From: Zetaproteobacteria bacterium
GTDB taxonomy: Bacteria; Pseudomonadota; Zetaproteobacteria; Mariprofundales; Mariprofundaceae
Length of the DNA: 6,557 bases
Reading direction: 5' to 3'
Assembly: GCA_021545625.1 (NCBI GenBank)
Contig: JAJRVH010000155.1
Span: 1-6,557 of the forward strand
A program made the translations under genes and the position numbers. The notes under the pieces were generated by a model. It did not search any database. It worked only from the letters and a program-made list of their open reading frames with translations, and was not told the DNA's origin. Positions 6,396 to 6,557 of this stretch are shown here, in pieces. Every line of letters starts with the position of its first letter. Position 1 is the first letter of the stretch.

Positions 6396-6557
6396 ATGAA
6401 CGACGCATCGGATCCACAGCGCTGGCTGCAGGAGCATGGCGATTATCTGTATCGCTATGCCATGTCGCGCCTGCACCACGAGGATCTGGCCTCCGACATG
6501 CTGCAGGAAACGCTGCTGGCCGCCTGGAAGGGGCATGCGAAGTTCAAGGGCGATGCA
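6396..6557 (+). CDS. ECF-type RNA polymerase sigma factor, N-terminal fragment (3'-truncated by window)
   Basis: These 54 residues open a sigma-70-family factor of the extracytoplasmic-function group. They cover sigma region 2: residues 10-22 (WLQEHGDYLYRYA) match the usual helix around region 2.1, and DLASDMLQETLLAAWKG (30-46) matches the DLVQETFLAA core that binds the beta' coiled coil. KFKGDA (49-54) leads toward region 2.3. The frame stays open to the window end. The ATG at 6396 is preceded by an in-frame GTG at 6393, and neither has a good Shine-Dalgarno (only GAG). Region 4 and any anti-sigma gene lie outside, so the ECF subgroup and target regulon cannot be assigned. It diverges from the HDOD-led operon, which may mean shared control, but nothing in the sequence proves it. 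Confidence 0.85.
   Translation, partial: MNDASDPQRWLQEHGDYLYRYAMSRLHHEDLASDMLQETLLAAWKGHAKFKGDA

Noticed and set aside
6264..6536. 90-codon minus-strand open frame at the right end
   Set aside because: It overlaps both the intergenic region and the well-supported ECF sigma start; no domain is recognisable.
1..6557. Mobile element, CRISPR array, tRNA, rRNA, toxin-antitoxin or phage defence genes
   Set aside because: I looked for direct-repeat arrays, transposase motifs, cloverleaf-like segments and short paired ORFs, and saw none.

Overview
The window looks like chromosomal DNA of a fairly GC-rich Gram-negative bacterium, most likely a proteobacterium. The support is the gene content: a periplasmic solute-binding protein with a cleavable signal peptide, a hybrid sensor kinase, an HDOD protein, an ECF sigma factor and a DASS permease. 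I cannot name genus or class from the sequence. It is densely coding, with no RNA genes, insertion sequences, CRISPR arrays or phage genes visible.

Layout, left to right. (1) Bases 1-1050, plus strand: the C-terminal three quarters of a DASS/SLC13-type anion permease, entering the window at its first SNT motif. (2) Bases 1067-6274, minus strand: a tightly packed four-gene cluster. In transcription order it encodes an HDOD signalling protein (6274-5432), an MBL-fold metallo-hydrolase (5432-4551), a membrane hybrid histidine kinase built as dCache-like/PAS/HisKA/HATPase/REC (about 4506-1888), and a PstS-like periplasmic anion-binding protein (1891-1067). Two junctions are stop/start overlaps (TGATG and ATGA) and the third is a gap of 26-53 nt depending on the kinase start, so co-transcription is very likely. 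(3) Bases 6275-6395: a 121-bp divergent intergenic region with a small nested inverted repeat. (4) Bases 6396-6557, plus strand: the first 54 codons of an ECF-type sigma factor, cut by the window end.

How the genes may work together is inference. The solute-binding protein is translationally coupled to the kinase and no PstCAB transporter genes are in view. That suggests a periplasmic co-sensor presenting an oxyanion or similar ligand to the kinase's extracytoplasmic domain, rather than a simple uptake component. The kinase ends in its own receiver domain and no DNA-binding response regulator is visible. The HDOD and MBL proteins may be further signalling or effector components. This four-gene unit is the best candidate here for an undescribed sensory system, although every part belongs to a known family.
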